Shown one piece after another: positions 45,018 through 53,727 of a stretch of DNA of 64,000 nucleotides. A program made the translations under genes and the position numbers. Each line of letters starts with the position of its first letter. Position 1 is the first letter of the stretch. Origin of the DNA: Porphyromonas endodontalis ATCC 35406 (GTDB taxonomy: Bacteria; Bacteroidota; Bacteroidia; Bacteroidales; Porphyromonadaceae); contig NZ_ACNN01000005.1 of assembly GCF_000174815.1 (NCBI RefSeq), forward strand, positions 62,001 to 126,000, written 5' to 3'. Under the pieces are notes generated by a model that did no database searches, was not told the DNA's origin, and was given only the letters and a program-made list of their open reading frames with translations.

Positions 45018-45161
45018 CCCCATTGGAGGCATCTGAGGGCTGAGCGAGGCTCTCCGATCCTCTTCTTATCACGACTAGTTAAATTAGAGATAATAGAAGC
45101 TTCTCCTAGGCAACTCTCCTTGAGATGTAGGAGGAGCGAAAAGCAAAAAACGCTTATTATT

Positions 45162-47756
45162 ATGAGACTGTACCCTATTAAGAAACCTAGAAATAGGTTT
45201 TTATGCTTGACTTTTTTGTTGGCTCTATACCTCGGTATAGGTGGAGCCGGAGCCCAAAATGGCCATTTGCTGCGAGGCATGGTATTGGATAGCCTTAGCC
45301 GTGAGCCGGTACCCTTTGCGGCTGTCTCTTTTACCCCTATTGCGGAGGGTAAGGAGGGGAGTGCTTTACAGCAACTTACCGATGATGGAGGGCGTTTTGC
45401 CATATCTCTACCTGTGGCCAATGAGTACAAGGTAGAAGCCTCTTTTGTAGGCAAGAAGATGCAATCTCAGATACTCCCTTACAGCAAGGTAAAAAGTATG
45501 GGTATGTTGCGTCTTTTTATGGAGGACGATGCCGAAAATCTTGCAGAAGTAACCGTTACGGCTGCTCGTCCTTTGGTACGTCTTGATGCCGATCGCATTG
45601 CCTATAATGTAAAGGATGACCCTTTGAGCAAGGCTGAGTCCCTCCGCGATATGCTCCGAAAGGTACCCCTTGTAACGGTAGATGGAGAGGGTAATGTAAG
45701 CGTTAAGGGGTCGAAGAATTTCCGTATTTACCTCAATGGTAAGCCCTCTAAAATGATCTCCTCAAATCCTAAGGAGGTGCTCCGTAGCATCCCTGCTTCT
45801 ACCATTAAGTCGGTGGAGGTAATCACAGAGCCGGGGGTAAAATACGAGGCCGAAGGGGTTGGTGCCATCCTCAATATTATCACGGAACAAACCTCCTTCG
45901 AGGGTTATCAGGCACAGGTCGGAGTAAATGGCTCTATCATACAACCCGGTGGGGGTGGGAATGTGTTCTTCACCAGCAAAGTCGGTAAGTTTGGGGTTAC
46001 TGCCAACTATCACGGAGGGGTGTACAACTTCTCTATGATGCCGATGCTCAATACCTCAGTCCTTACTTATCGTGATACGGGTATCCGTCTTACCAGCGAG
46101 AATACAGTGGAGCGCAATAAAAGTCGCTATGGCTACCACATGGGGGGATTGAACCTCACCTACGACATCAATGAGCGCAACCTCCTGTCGTTGAATGTGG
46201 ATCTTTCTAGCCATAACACCCCGGGGGTGAATATTACCACCACACGCACCGAAGACCCCTCGGGCAAATTGCTTGCCAAGGATGGGTTGAGGGCTGATAC
46301 CAAGAGTAGCTCCACAACGCTCGAAACTCGGCTCGACTACGAGCATACCACGGCTCTAAAGGGAGAGTCCCTGACCCTCTCCTACCAATGGGTTCATACT
46401 CCCAATCATAGCGAGGTTCTTACTGATCAGAAAATCTTTGACCCTAAGAATGCCGAGAGCATTCTGCAGACCAATCGACAATTCTCCCAAACCGATGCTA
46501 CTTTTAATGAGCATACCGGCCAGATCGATTACGTTCGTCCCTTTGGCGATAAGTGGAAGGTAGAGGCAGGGCTTAAGAGTATATTCCGTTTGGGTGCAAC
46601 CGAGTCTGTGTTTAAGGTCTTGGATAAAATTAGCAACGAATGGGTCGTTGGGAGTCTCTTTGGGCAGCATTTGGGTATTAGTGGCTCTCCCATGGCATAT
46701 AAGCAAAATATCTATGGAGCCTATGGTAATGTCACGTACCGCAAAGGTAATGTCAATCTCGTAGCCGGAGCTCGCGCCGAGTATGGCGTACAAAACGTAG
46801 AGTTTGCCAAAGAACCCAAAGCGAATTTGCATCACACCTTCTTGGATGTAGTGCCACAGCTTATTGCTACATGGACTCTTGCCGATGCAGACCAACTGAA
46901 GCTAGGATACAACTACCGCATACAACGCCCCAGCATTACCCAGCTCAATCCCTACCGTGAGCAGGTGTCGCCCCTACAGGTGAAATATGGAAATGAAAAC
47001 CTCTCCAACGAGAGGGTACATGCCCTAGATGCTACCTATTCGCACTATACGCAGAAGTTCTCGCTCATGCTAAGTGCCAGCTACCAATTCAGCAACAATA
47101 AAGTGGAGGAATACTTCTTTAGCCAACTTGACGATAAGGGAAATCGTATTTTACACCAGACATATACGGATAAGGGAAAGATGCGTTCTTTGGGCTTTAA
47201 CATCTTTACGCAGTATGTGCCGGCGTCGTGGGTACGTCTCTATCTGCAGAGTAATCTAAACTTTGTAACCCTAGATGCTAGTGGCATTAAGATTAATGGG
47301 AAAGACGATTATGGCAATACTGTGATGAAAGGGCTAGGAGGTAACAGCTTCATGGGTGCGACGTTTACCCTTCCCAAGAATTGGAGTCTGGGAGTAAATG
47401 CAGGCATATTTATCCAACCTCCTACGATCAACCTAAAGAGCTTCTGGGGGTCTTGGCACCACCTGAGTGTGAGCAAGTCGTTCCTCAAACAGCGACTAAC
47501 TGTTTCGGGATGGATTAGCAATCCTTTATCTCCTTGGTATGATCTCAGAATCGCTATGTCGTCTCCTTCATTCTCCGGAGAGACCCATGTCCGCAATTAT
47601 GGCTTATCTACGGGTGTCTCGATCAGCTATAGTTTTGGTAACCTCAAGAGTGCTATTCGCAAGGTAAGCCGCACAATTGAGAATAAGGACTTGATGAGCA
47701 GCGAAAAGAAGGAGCAGGGGGCCGGAGGTGCAGCCGGAGGAGTTGGAGGGAATTAA
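45162..47756 (+). CDS. TonB-receptor-like outer-membrane beta-barrel protein
   Basis: An 864-residue outer-membrane protein. A signal peptide (FLCLTFLLALYLGIGGAGAQ) is followed by a carboxypeptidase-D-like repeat (LLRGMVLDSLSREPVPFAAVSFTP), a plug-like domain (KVPLVTVDGEGNVSVKGSKNFRIYLNGKPS ... STIKSVEVITEPGVKYEAEGVGAILNIIT) and a long barrel rich in alternating strands. It belongs to the family with an OMP_b-brl_3-type barrel, whose ligands are mostly unknown. The tail is glycine/alanine-rich. I choose the ATG at 45162 because the signal peptide starts there. Confidence 0.85.
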   Translation: MRLYPIKKPRNRFLCLTFLLALYLGIGGAGAQNGHLLRGMVLDSLSREPVPFAAVSFTPIAEGKEGSALQQLTDDGGRFAISLPVANEYKVEASFVGKKMQSQILPYSKVKSMGMLRLFMEDDAENLAEVTVTAARPLVRLDADRIAYNVKDDPLSKAESLRDMLRKVPLVTVDGEGNVSVKGSKNFRIYLNGKPSKMISSNPKEVLRSIPASTIKSVEVITEPGVKYEAEGVGAILNIITEQTSFEGYQAQVGVNGSIIQPGGGGNVFFTSKVGKFGVTANYHGGVYNFSMMPMLNTSVLTYRDTGIRLTSENTVERNKSRYGYHMGGLNLTYDINERNLLSLNVDLSSHNTPGVNITTTRTEDPSGKLLAKDGLRADTKSSSTTLETRLDYEHTTALKGESLTLSYQWVHTPNHSEVLTDQKIFDPKNAESILQTNRQFSQTDATFNEHTGQIDYVRPFGDKWKVEAGLKSIFRLGATESVFKVLDKISNEWVVGSLFGQHLGISGSPMAYKQNIYGAYGNVTYRKGNVNLVAGARAEYGVQNVEFAKEPKANLHHTFLDVVPQLIATWTLADADQLKLGYNYRIQRPSITQLNPYREQVSPLQVKYGNENLSNERVHALDATYSHYTQKFSLMLSASYQFSNNKVEEYFFSQLDDKGNRILHQTYTDKGKMRSLGFNIFTQYVPASWVRLYLQSNLNFVTLDASGIKINGKDDYGNTVMKGLGGNSFMGATFTLPKNWSLGVNAGIFIQPPTINLKSFWGSWHHLSVSKSFLKQRLTVSGWISNPLSPWYDLRIAMSSPSFSGETHVRNYGLSTGVSISYSFGNLKSAIRKVSRTIENKDLMSSEKKEQGAGGAAGGVGGN

Positions 47757-47843
47757 TCCCCCTCTACTATGAGGTAGAGGGTCTCCTCTATGAGCAAGTC
47801 GCGCTAAGCCTACTTCGGAGGCTCTCTCTTACCTGCATAGCAT

Positions 47844-47880
47844 ATACCCCATGGAGTTAAGAAAAAACTCTGTGGGGTAT
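47844..47880 (+). terminator. Intrinsic terminator after the outer-membrane protein gene
   Basis: ATACCCCATGGAGTT pairs with AACTCTGTGGGGTAT through two wobbles, followed by CTTTTTT. A shorter hairpin (CCCTCTAC/GTAGAGGG) lies at about 47760-47781. The rest of the 385-bp gap is AT-rich up to the mce promoter. Confidence 0.85.
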
Positions 47881-48037
47881 CTTTTTTATTCCCTCGAGGG
47901 TGTATATCTGCACCAAAATGAGGTTGATGTGCATTTGTTTTCTTACTGCTTATAAATCTGATGGTTACGGATATAGTTCCTAGCCATAAGCCCTCAGAAA
48001 TTTCATTCTAACTCCCTATTTCTCCCTAATATATTCA

Positions 48038-48064
48038 TTGGCTAGTGTATTATTACTATATTTG
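48038..48064 (+). promoter_or_regulatory. Promoter of the methylmalonyl-CoA decarboxylase operon
   Basis: TTG at 48038-48040, a 16-nt spacer, then TATATTTG at 48057-48064, 78 nt before the mce start. Confidence 0.55.
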
Positions 48065-48141
48065 CACCGAAATATAGGAGTCTCACCTCTCTTGCCACAG
48101 AGGGGATGTCCCTATAAGAAGCAAATTAATAAGTGTAGCAT

Positions 48142-48552
48142 ATGGATCTATCACATATCGAACACCTGGGTATAGCCGTTAAGAGTATCCAAGAAGCTCT
48201 TCCTTTTTTTGAAGAAACTTTGGGGCTCAAGTGCTATAACATAGAAGAAGTAGCCGACCAAAAGGTACGTACGGCTTTCCTTAAAATTGGAGAAACTAAA
48301 CTCGAATTGCTTGAGCCTACAAGCGAAGATAGTCCCATTGCCAAGTTCTTGGAGAAGAGAGGCGAGGGGATTCATCATATCGCTTTTGCTACTCCCGATG
48401 CCGGCGTTGCCCTCTCCGAAGCCGGAGAAAAGGGGGTGCAACTTATAGATAAACAACCCCGTAGAGGGGCAGAGGGGCTTAATATCGGCTTCCTTCACCC
48501 CAAGAGCACACACGGCCTATTGCTAGAGCTGTGCGACGCAAAAGACAAATAA
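48142..48552 (+). CDS. mce: Methylmalonyl-CoA epimerase
   Basis: Converts (R)- to (S)-methylmalonyl-CoA, linking the B12-dependent mutase to the decarboxylase. The 136-residue vicinal-oxygen-chelate protein starts [27 protein letters not shown] and has the later metal ligands in [17 protein letters not shown] and LLLELCD. mmdA follows after 31 nt. Confidence 0.93.
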   Translation: MDLSHIEHLGIAVKSIQEALPFFEETLGLKCYNIEEVADQKVRTAFLKIGETKLELLEPTSEDSPIAKFLEKRGEGIHHIAFATPDAGVALSEAGEKGVQLIDKQPRRGAEGLNIGFLHPKSTHGLLLELCDAKDK

Positions 48553-48583
48553 AACAACGAATAAACACTTTAGAGATAATTAT

Positions 48584-50137
48584 ATGGGTCAACAATTAGA
48601 AAAAACGAGAGAACTGATCGCTAAGCGCGAAGAGGCTCGCCTCGGCGGTGGCGAAAAGCGCATCGAAGCACAGCATGCCAAGGGTAAATATACCGCTCGA
48701 GAGCGTATTGCTATGCTGCTAGACGAGGGTAGTTTTGAAGAAATTGATATGTTTGCCCTCCATCGCTCTACCAATTTTGGTTTGGACAAAAAGAAGTTTT
48801 TTGGCGATGGCGTAGTAGTGGGGAGTGGTACCATAGATGGGCGACTCGTATATATATTCGCACAAGACTTTACCGTATTGGGTGGAGCCTTGGGAGAAAT
48901 GCTCGCACAGAAGATCTGTAAAGTGATGGATCTTGCCATGAAGGTGGGCGCACCTGTAATCGGACTTAACGACTCGGGTGGTGCACGCATTCAGGAGGGA
49001 GTAAACGCCCTCTGTGGCTTTGGCGAAATCTTCGAACGCAATATCCTCGCCTCGGGTGTGATCCCCCAAATCTCGGGAATCTTTGGCCCTTGTGCCGGTG
49101 GTGCCGTGTATTCTCCTGCTCTTACAGACTTTAATATAATGGTGCGTGGTACGAGCTACATGTTCCTCACGGGACCAAAAGTGGTAAAGACCGTAACGGG
49201 CGAAGATGTAACCCAAGAGGAGCTTGGTGGAGCTGATATACATGCCGGAAAGAGCGGTGTGGCTCAGTTTGCCGTAGATACCGAAGAGGATGGTATCCAG
49301 CTTATCCGTCGCCTCTTGAGCTATCTCCCTCAAAATAACATGGAAGAGGCACCTCTCGTAGAGTGTACCGACCCTGTAGATCGCAAAGAAGATCTCCTCA
49401 ACGAGATTATCCCCGATGAGCCCAACCGTCCCTACGATATGTACGAAGTGATTGGGGCTGTGGTGGATAATGGAGAATTCCTCGAAGTACATGCCGATTA
49501 CGCTCGCAACATTATTGTGGGGTTTGCACGCTTTAATGGGATGAGTACTGGTATTGTAGCCAACCAACCTCAGGTGATGGCCGGTAGCTTGGATAGCAAC
49601 TCGTCTCGCAAGGCAGCTCGCTTTGTTCGCTTCTGCGATGCTTTCAATATCCCTATTGTTACCCTAGTGGATGTACCGGGCTTCCTCCCGGGTACTGGTC
49701 AAGAGTACAACGCCGTAATTGCACATGGGGCTAAACTCCTTTACGCTTATGGCGAGGCTACTGTGCCCAAGGTAACAGTAACTCTTCGCAAGGCGTATGG
49801 TGGGGCTTACATTGTAATGGGCTCGAAGCATATGCGTAGCGACCTAAACTACGCTTGGCCTAGTGCAGAAATTGCCGTGATGGGGCCCTCGGGAGCTGTA
49901 GAAGTTGTCTTCTCTAAAGAAGTGGCTGCCGCAGAAGATCCTGCCAAGGCTGCCCTAGAGAAGGAAGAAGAATACCGTCGTGCCTTTGCCAATCCCTATA
50001 CAGCGGCATCGTATGGCTACCTCGACGATGTAATCGAACCACGCAATACGCGCTTCCGCATCATTCGGGCGTTGGAGCAACTCCGCACTAAGCGTCAGAG
50101 CCTCCCCGCCAAGAAGCACGATAACTTGCCTCTTTGA
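48584..50137 (+). CDS. mmdA: Methylmalonyl-CoA decarboxylase alpha subunit (carboxyltransferase)
   Basis: Moves the carboxyl group from methylmalonyl-CoA to biotin on MmdC. The 517-residue sequence has the two crotonase-like halves of acyl-CoA carboxyltransferases: [39 protein letters not shown] and then [32 protein letters not shown] and [13 protein letters not shown]. In isolation it could be a propionyl-CoA carboxylase beta chain, but the delta, epsilon, gamma and membrane beta genes directly after it make the Na+-pumping decarboxylase much more likely. Confidence 0.93.
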   Translation: MGQQLEKTRELIAKREEARLGGGEKRIEAQHAKGKYTARERIAMLLDEGSFEEIDMFALHRSTNFGLDKKKFFGDGVVVGSGTIDGRLVYIFAQDFTVLGGALGEMLAQKICKVMDLAMKVGAPVIGLNDSGGARIQEGVNALCGFGEIFERNILASGVIPQISGIFGPCAGGAVYSPALTDFNIMVRGTSYMFLTGPKVVKTVTGEDVTQEELGGADIHAGKSGVAQFAVDTEEDGIQLIRRLLSYLPQNNMEEAPLVECTDPVDRKEDLLNEIIPDEPNRPYDMYEVIGAVVDNGEFLEVHADYARNIIVGFARFNGMSTGIVANQPQVMAGSLDSNSSRKAARFVRFCDAFNIPIVTLVDVPGFLPGTGQEYNAVIAHGAKLLYAYGEATVPKVTVTLRKAYGGAYIVMGSKHMRSDLNYAWPSAEIAVMGPSGAVEVVFSKEVAAAEDPAKAALEKEEEYRRAFANPYTAASYGYLDDVIEPRNTRFRIIRALEQLRTKRQSLPAKKHDNLPL

Positions 50138-50159
50138 TCGATTCCTTTCCACAGAGATT

Positions 50160-50636
50160 ATGCAAGTAAATCGCTTACTAAGACGTTGCTCTATACTAGC
50201 CTCGGCGATAGTCCTTTCGAGCCTATCGCTGCTGGCTCAGAGCGAGTCTAAGGCTAATGAACTTCTCGCAGAAGACCCCTCTGGCATTGTGATGACCATC
50301 ACGGCTATGCTCGTGGTTTTCTTTGGCCTCGCCGTGCTTTATCTATGCTTTAAGGGGGTAGGGAAATTTTCGCAACACCTCTCGGCACGTAATAGAAGGC
50401 GTGAAAATGCTCCTAAGAAAGTGGTAGCTCCTACCCAAAAAAATGGAATGTCTCCCGAGGTTGCCGTAGCTATTGGTATGGCTCTCTATGAGGCTGCCGG
50501 TGGTATGCACGACGAAGAAAGTGGTCTGATAACCATCACGCATACACAGTCTCACGCCCCCTCGGGTTGGAGCAATAAGGCCTTTAATCAGCGTGTCTCG
50601 GGGGTACCTCGTCGCGCCTCAGTTGCCGGAAGATAA
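50160..50636 (+). CDS. mmdD: Methylmalonyl-CoA decarboxylase delta subunit (OadG-like)
   Basis: Assembly subunit of the membrane decarboxylase, 158 residues. One strong membrane helix (GIVMTITAMLVVFFGLAVLYLCF) is typical of OadG/MmdD, preceded by a signal-like hydrophobic stretch (SILASAIVLSSLSLLAQ). The C-terminal half has MSPEVAVAIGMALYEAAGGMHDEESGLITI, which is echoed in the next small gene. It lies between mmdA and mmdE. Confidence 0.88.
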   Translation: MQVNRLLRRCSILASAIVLSSLSLLAQSESKANELLAEDPSGIVMTITAMLVVFFGLAVLYLCFKGVGKFSQHLSARNRRRENAPKKVVAPTQKNGMSPEVAVAIGMALYEAAGGMHDEESGLITITHTQSHAPSGWSNKAFNQRVSGVPRRASVAGR

Positions 50637-50643
50637 TATTATT

Positions 50644-50835
50644 ATGAAACAAACTCCTACCACTCCCTCTCCAGAAGTGCTTGCCGCAATTGGCTTGGCT
50701 CTTACGGAGTCTCTTGCAGATTACATGCACGATACTACGGATATGCGCCTTACCATACGGAGACCCTCTGTCGCGTCAGCTTGGGCACTTAAAAGTCAGA
50801 TCGTGCGTAGCGTTCCCTCCATCAAGGAGCATTGA
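50644..50835 (+). CDS. mmdE: Methylmalonyl-CoA decarboxylase epsilon subunit
   Basis: A 63-residue protein from the ATG at 50644, only 7 nt after mmdD. SPEVLAAIGLALTESLADYMHDTTDMRLTI aligns with the C-terminal part of the delta subunit. In Veillonella the epsilon chain is likewise a short protein similar to the end of delta, and the gene order mmdA-D-E-C-B is the same. It stabilises the complex there. It is easily missed in annotation because of its size. Confidence 0.82.
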   Translation: MKQTPTTPSPEVLAAIGLALTESLADYMHDTTDMRLTIRRPSVASAWALKSQIVRSVPSIKEH

Positions 50836-50873
50836 AATTATTATATTATTAGAGAGATAGACAACCCTGCAAA

Positions 50874-51299
50874 ATGAAAGAATTCAAATACAAAATCAAC
50901 GGCAATGAGTATGCCGTTAAGCTCAATAAACTCGAAGAAAAAGAGGCAGAAGTAGAGGTAAATGGCACTACCTACCAAGTAGAGCTGCTTACCGAGAAAA
51001 AAGAAACTCCTCGTCCCGTAGTGAAGCGAGTAACCCCGGTGGTTTCGGCTCCTAAGGCTTCGGCTCCCTCTGCCGGTGGCGGTAGCAAGGGCGGTATCAA
51101 GGCTCCACTACCAGGGGTAATCCTTGATGTGGTAGTACAAGTGGGCGACGTAGTAAAACGTGGTCAGAAAGTAGCTGTGCTAGAGGCTATGAAGATGGAA
51201 AACAACATCAATAGCGACCGCGAAGGTAAGGTGCTCGAAGTAAAAGTACAAAAAGGAGAGTCGATACTCGAGGGTACAGACATTGTGGTGATTGGGTAA
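50874..51299 (+). CDS. mmdC: Methylmalonyl-CoA decarboxylase gamma subunit (biotin carrier)
   Basis: Carries carboxybiotin between the alpha and beta subunits. The 141-residue protein has an N-terminal beta region, an Ala/Pro/Ser-rich flexible linker (about residues 55-78) and a biotinyl domain with VLEAMKMENNI, the Lys being the biotin site. GGIKAPLPGVILDV and the final VVIG are the usual ends of the domain. Confidence 0.94.
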   Translation: MKEFKYKINGNEYAVKLNKLEEKEAEVEVNGTTYQVELLTEKKETPRPVVKRVTPVVSAPKASAPSAGGGSKGGIKAPLPGVILDVVVQVGDVVKRGQKVAVLEAMKMENNINSDREGKVLEVKVQKGESILEGTDIVVIG

Positions 51300-51336
51300 G
51301 ATCACCTCTCAGTATAAATAAAACGTAACAACAATC

Positions 51337-52497
51337 ATGGGTTTCGGTAGTTTCCTCGTCGATAATCTTGAGACCTTCCTCTCCTTTACAGGTTTTGCCA
51401 ATGCAACCACAGGGCACTGGGTGATGCTGGCTGTAGGGCTTCTCTTCATTTTCTTAGCCGTTCGCTACGAATTTGAGCCCCTACTACTCATCCCTATTGG
51501 CTTTGGTATGCTCATCGGCAATATCCCATTTAAGGATGCAGGTCTGCAGATCGGTATTTACGAAGAGGGCTCTGTGCTCAATATCCTCTACCAAGGGGTG
51601 CGGCAGGGCTGGTATCCTCCTCTTATTTTCTTGGGCATCGGAGCGATGACCGACTTCTCGGCTCTTATCTCCAATCCCAAGCTCATGCTCATTGGGGCGG
51701 CAGCGCAGTTTGGTATCTTTGGGGCTTATATGCTTGCTCTTCTTTGGGGCTTTGCTCCCAACGAAGCAGGGGCTATTGGTATCATCGGTGGGGCAGACGG
51801 GCCTACGGCTATCTTCCTTTCGTCCAAGCTCGCCCCTCATTTTATGGGAGCTATTGCGGTATCTGCTTACTCCTACATGGCATTGGTCCCCATCATTCAG
51901 CCCCCCTTCATGCGCCTTCTTACCACAAAGAAGGAACGCTTGATACGGATGAAGCCTCCGCGTGCGGTCTCCAAAACAGAGAAGATTGTCTTCCCCATTG
52001 TAGGTCTTTTGCTCACAACTTTCTTGGTACCTTCGGGGCTTCCTCTTTTGGGTATGCTCTTCTTTGGTAATTTGCTCAAGGAGAGTGGTGTGACCAAACG
52101 TCTTGCCGATACGGCCAAGGGCCCCCTTATCGATACCATTACCATCCTACTTGGGGTAACGGTTGGGGCCTCAACGCAGGCAACGGAGTTCCTAACGGTC
52201 AATTCGATTAAGATCTTCGGGCTAGGGGCTCTCTCCTTCGTGATTGCTACCTGTACGGGGGTTCTCTTTGTAAAGGTGATGAATCTTTTCTTGAAGAAAG
52301 GGAGCAAAATCAATCCTCTTATTGGTAATGCAGGGGTATCGGCAGTGCCCGACTCGGCTCGTATCTCTCAGATAGTGGGGCTTGAGTATGATCCTACCAA
52401 CTACCTGCTCATGCATGCCATGGGCCCCAACGTAGCCGGGGTAATTGGTTCTGCTCTCGCCGCTGGGGTGCTTTTGGGCTTCCTCGGTGCAAATTAA
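51337..52497 (+). CDS. mmdB: Methylmalonyl-CoA decarboxylase beta subunit (Na+-pumping)
   Basis: Membrane subunit that decarboxylates carboxybiotin and exports Na+. The 386-residue sequence has about nine to eleven hydrophobic segments and the family marks GIIGGADGPTAIFLSSKLAP, the Asp-containing GAMTDFSALISNP, VGASTQATEFL, and NAGVSAVPDSARISQ near the end. It is the last gene of the operon, followed by a symmetrical terminator. Confidence 0.95.
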   Translation: MGFGSFLVDNLETFLSFTGFANATTGHWVMLAVGLLFIFLAVRYEFEPLLLIPIGFGMLIGNIPFKDAGLQIGIYEEGSVLNILYQGVRQGWYPPLIFLGIGAMTDFSALISNPKLMLIGAAAQFGIFGAYMLALLWGFAPNEAGAIGIIGGADGPTAIFLSSKLAPHFMGAIAVSAYSYMALVPIIQPPFMRLLTTKKERLIRMKPPRAVSKTEKIVFPIVGLLLTTFLVPSGLPLLGMLFFGNLLKESGVTKRLADTAKGPLIDTITILLGVTVGASTQATEFLTVNSIKIFGLGALSFVIATCTGVLFVKVMNLFLKKGSKINPLIGNAGVSAVPDSARISQIVGLEYDPTNYLLMHAMGPNVAGVIGSALAAGVLLGFLGAN

Positions 52498-52522
52498 GTT
52501 TTGAGCCTAGCATAAGAAAAAG

Positions 52523-52552
52523 CCCTCTCCTACCACTTGCGGTAGGAGAGGG
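52523..52552. terminator. Bidirectional terminator between mmdB and a convergent lipoprotein gene
   Basis: CCCTCTCCTACC pairs perfectly with GGTAGGAGAGGG around a 6-nt loop, with TTCTTTTTT on the plus-strand side and an A-rich stretch upstream that gives Ts on the minus strand. Confidence 0.9.
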
Positions 52553-52595
52553 TTCTTTTTTATCACCTATGGGAGAAGGTGAGGAGGCTGTTTCT

Positions 52596-52979
52596 CTACT
52601 GCACTCCAACAGAGATGCCTACTCCATTATTGGAAATGTGCTTGTACACGATTTGTTCCTCGCCCTGCTCCACGGCTATAAGTCTGCCATTTCGAAAAAC
52701 AAGTCGTTGGTTAGCATAGATGTGAGCTGCGCTTTTGTCCCACTCGTTCATCAGTGTCTTGAAGTAAAGGACTTCTATTTCCGAACCATCCTTGTCAAGG
52801 TGCTTGGCAACCTTTACGGGGCGCAAACGCGTTTGTTTATAGACTTGTTCGCGGGTCATGCCAAGCTTCGCTCTAGAGAAGGTGTACGAATCCGATAGAC
52901 TTAATAGTGTGCTACAGCTAGTTAGCAGTAGGGAGGAGGCAAAAAAGCCTCCAAGGATAATAGATTTAAATTTGCTCAT
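52596..52979 (-). CDS. Small lipoprotein, possibly SmpA/BamE-like fold
   Basis: A 127-residue predicted lipoprotein: signal FKSIILGGFFASSLLLTSC with Cys22. The mature part includes FSRAKLGMTREQVYKQTRLRPVKVAKHLDKDGSEIEVLYF, a pattern of a GMT-x-x-Q-V helix followed by beta strands, as in SmpA/OmlA-like lipoproteins. The similarity is weak, so the function remains unknown. It converges with mmdB. Confidence 0.75.
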   Translation of the reverse strand: MSKFKSIILGGFFASSLLLTSCSTLLSLSDSYTFSRAKLGMTREQVYKQTRLRPVKVAKHLDKDGSEIEVLYFKTLMNEWDKSAAHIYANQRLVFRNGRLIAVEQGEEQIVYKHISNNGVGISVGVQ

Positions 52980-53076
52980 GTTGTTTGGTTGTATTTCTAT
53001 TTTAATCCTTTCGCAAAAATAGTTGTTTCTCTCCGTTTGTTGTTCCTAGTAGGTGAATTATTTGGTTGGAATGTTG

Positions 53077-53084
53077 TACCTTTG
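53077..53084 (+). promoter_or_regulatory. -7 element of rplS
   Basis: TACCTTTG followed by GCAGGG, 112 nt before the start codon. The leader contains no long reading frame. Confidence 0.5.
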
Positions 53085-53196
53085 CAGGGCTTTGCGCAAT
53101 CTCTGGCGAGACGATGGGTTTTCCTGATTGGGGCACTTCTTCTGCAGCTCGTTACATTGCGTTTGGTAAGAGTACTAATTAAAAAAGAAAGAGTGT

Positions 53197-53562
53197 ATGG
53201 ACTTCATTAAGTTGGTCAACGACGAATTTAAGTCGGGTAAAGAGCATCCTAAGTTTACCGTTGGGGATACTATTACTATTGAGTATCGCATCAAAGAAGG
53301 TAACAAAGAACGTATCCAGAAGTATCGTGGAACAGTTATTTCGTTCCGTGGTCATGGTGAGAAGCGTCGTTTCACCGTTCGCAAGATCTCTGGCGAAGTA
53401 GGTGTAGAACGTATCTTCCCTTACGATAGCCCCTTCATCGAAAACATCACAGTAGAAAAGCATGGTAAGGTGCGTCGTGCTAAGTTGTACTACCTCCGTG
53501 ATCGTATGGGTCGCGCAGCACGTATCAAAGAACGCCGCAAACTTTCTGCCAGCGTTAAGTAA
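53197..53562 (+). CDS. rplS: 50S ribosomal protein L19
   Basis: Protein at the 30S-50S interface. The 121-residue sequence shows FTVGDTITIEYRIKEGNKERIQKYRGTVISFRG, VERIFPYDSPFIENITV and RRAKLYYLRDRMGRAARIKERR, all typical. It stands alone here rather than with rpsP-trmD, as usual for Bacteroidota. A terminator follows. Confidence 0.98.
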   Translation: MDFIKLVNDEFKSGKEHPKFTVGDTITIEYRIKEGNKERIQKYRGTVISFRGHGEKRRFTVRKISGEVGVERIFPYDSPFIENITVEKHGKVRRAKLYYLRDRMGRAARIKERRKLSASVK

Positions 53563-53603
53563 AGACTCTCTCCCCCAGCTAAGGGAAAGAAGACTTTTCG
53601 GAG

Positions 53604-53629
53604 CCGCCTAAGGAGCAATCCTTGGGCGG
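53604..53629 (+). terminator. Intrinsic terminator of rplS
   Basis: CCGCCTAAGGA pairs with TCCTTGGGCGG (one wobble), four-base loop, followed by TTTCTTTTT. Confidence 0.88.
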
Positions 53630-53665
53630 TTTCTTTTTATCCGAAGGGGATGTCGGGATAGAGAA

Positions 53666-53702
53666 AGCCCCCTGCGCTCACAAGGTCGGAGGGCAGAGGG
53701 CT
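53666..53702 (-). terminator. Terminator of the FISUMP/LRR gene
   Basis: On the minus strand AGCCCTCTG pairs with CAGGGGGCT, followed by TTCTC, just after the stop at 53728. Confidence 0.55.
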
Positions 53703-53727
53703 TATTCGTTTAGCTCAAGGAGCCGTC

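Larger units (their letters stand above)
44400..45161. other. 762-bp intergenic region with divergent promoters
   Basis: No convincing gene. Reads of 60-70 codons here have no signal, motif or start context. The left third should be the RRM gene leader, with the minus-strand -7 box (TACCTTTG) at 44582-44575. The middle (44740-44870) is AT-rich and shares an AGGGCAGTGATTTTT element with 63189-63203. The right end holds the promoter of the outer-membrane gene. Confidence 0.6.
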
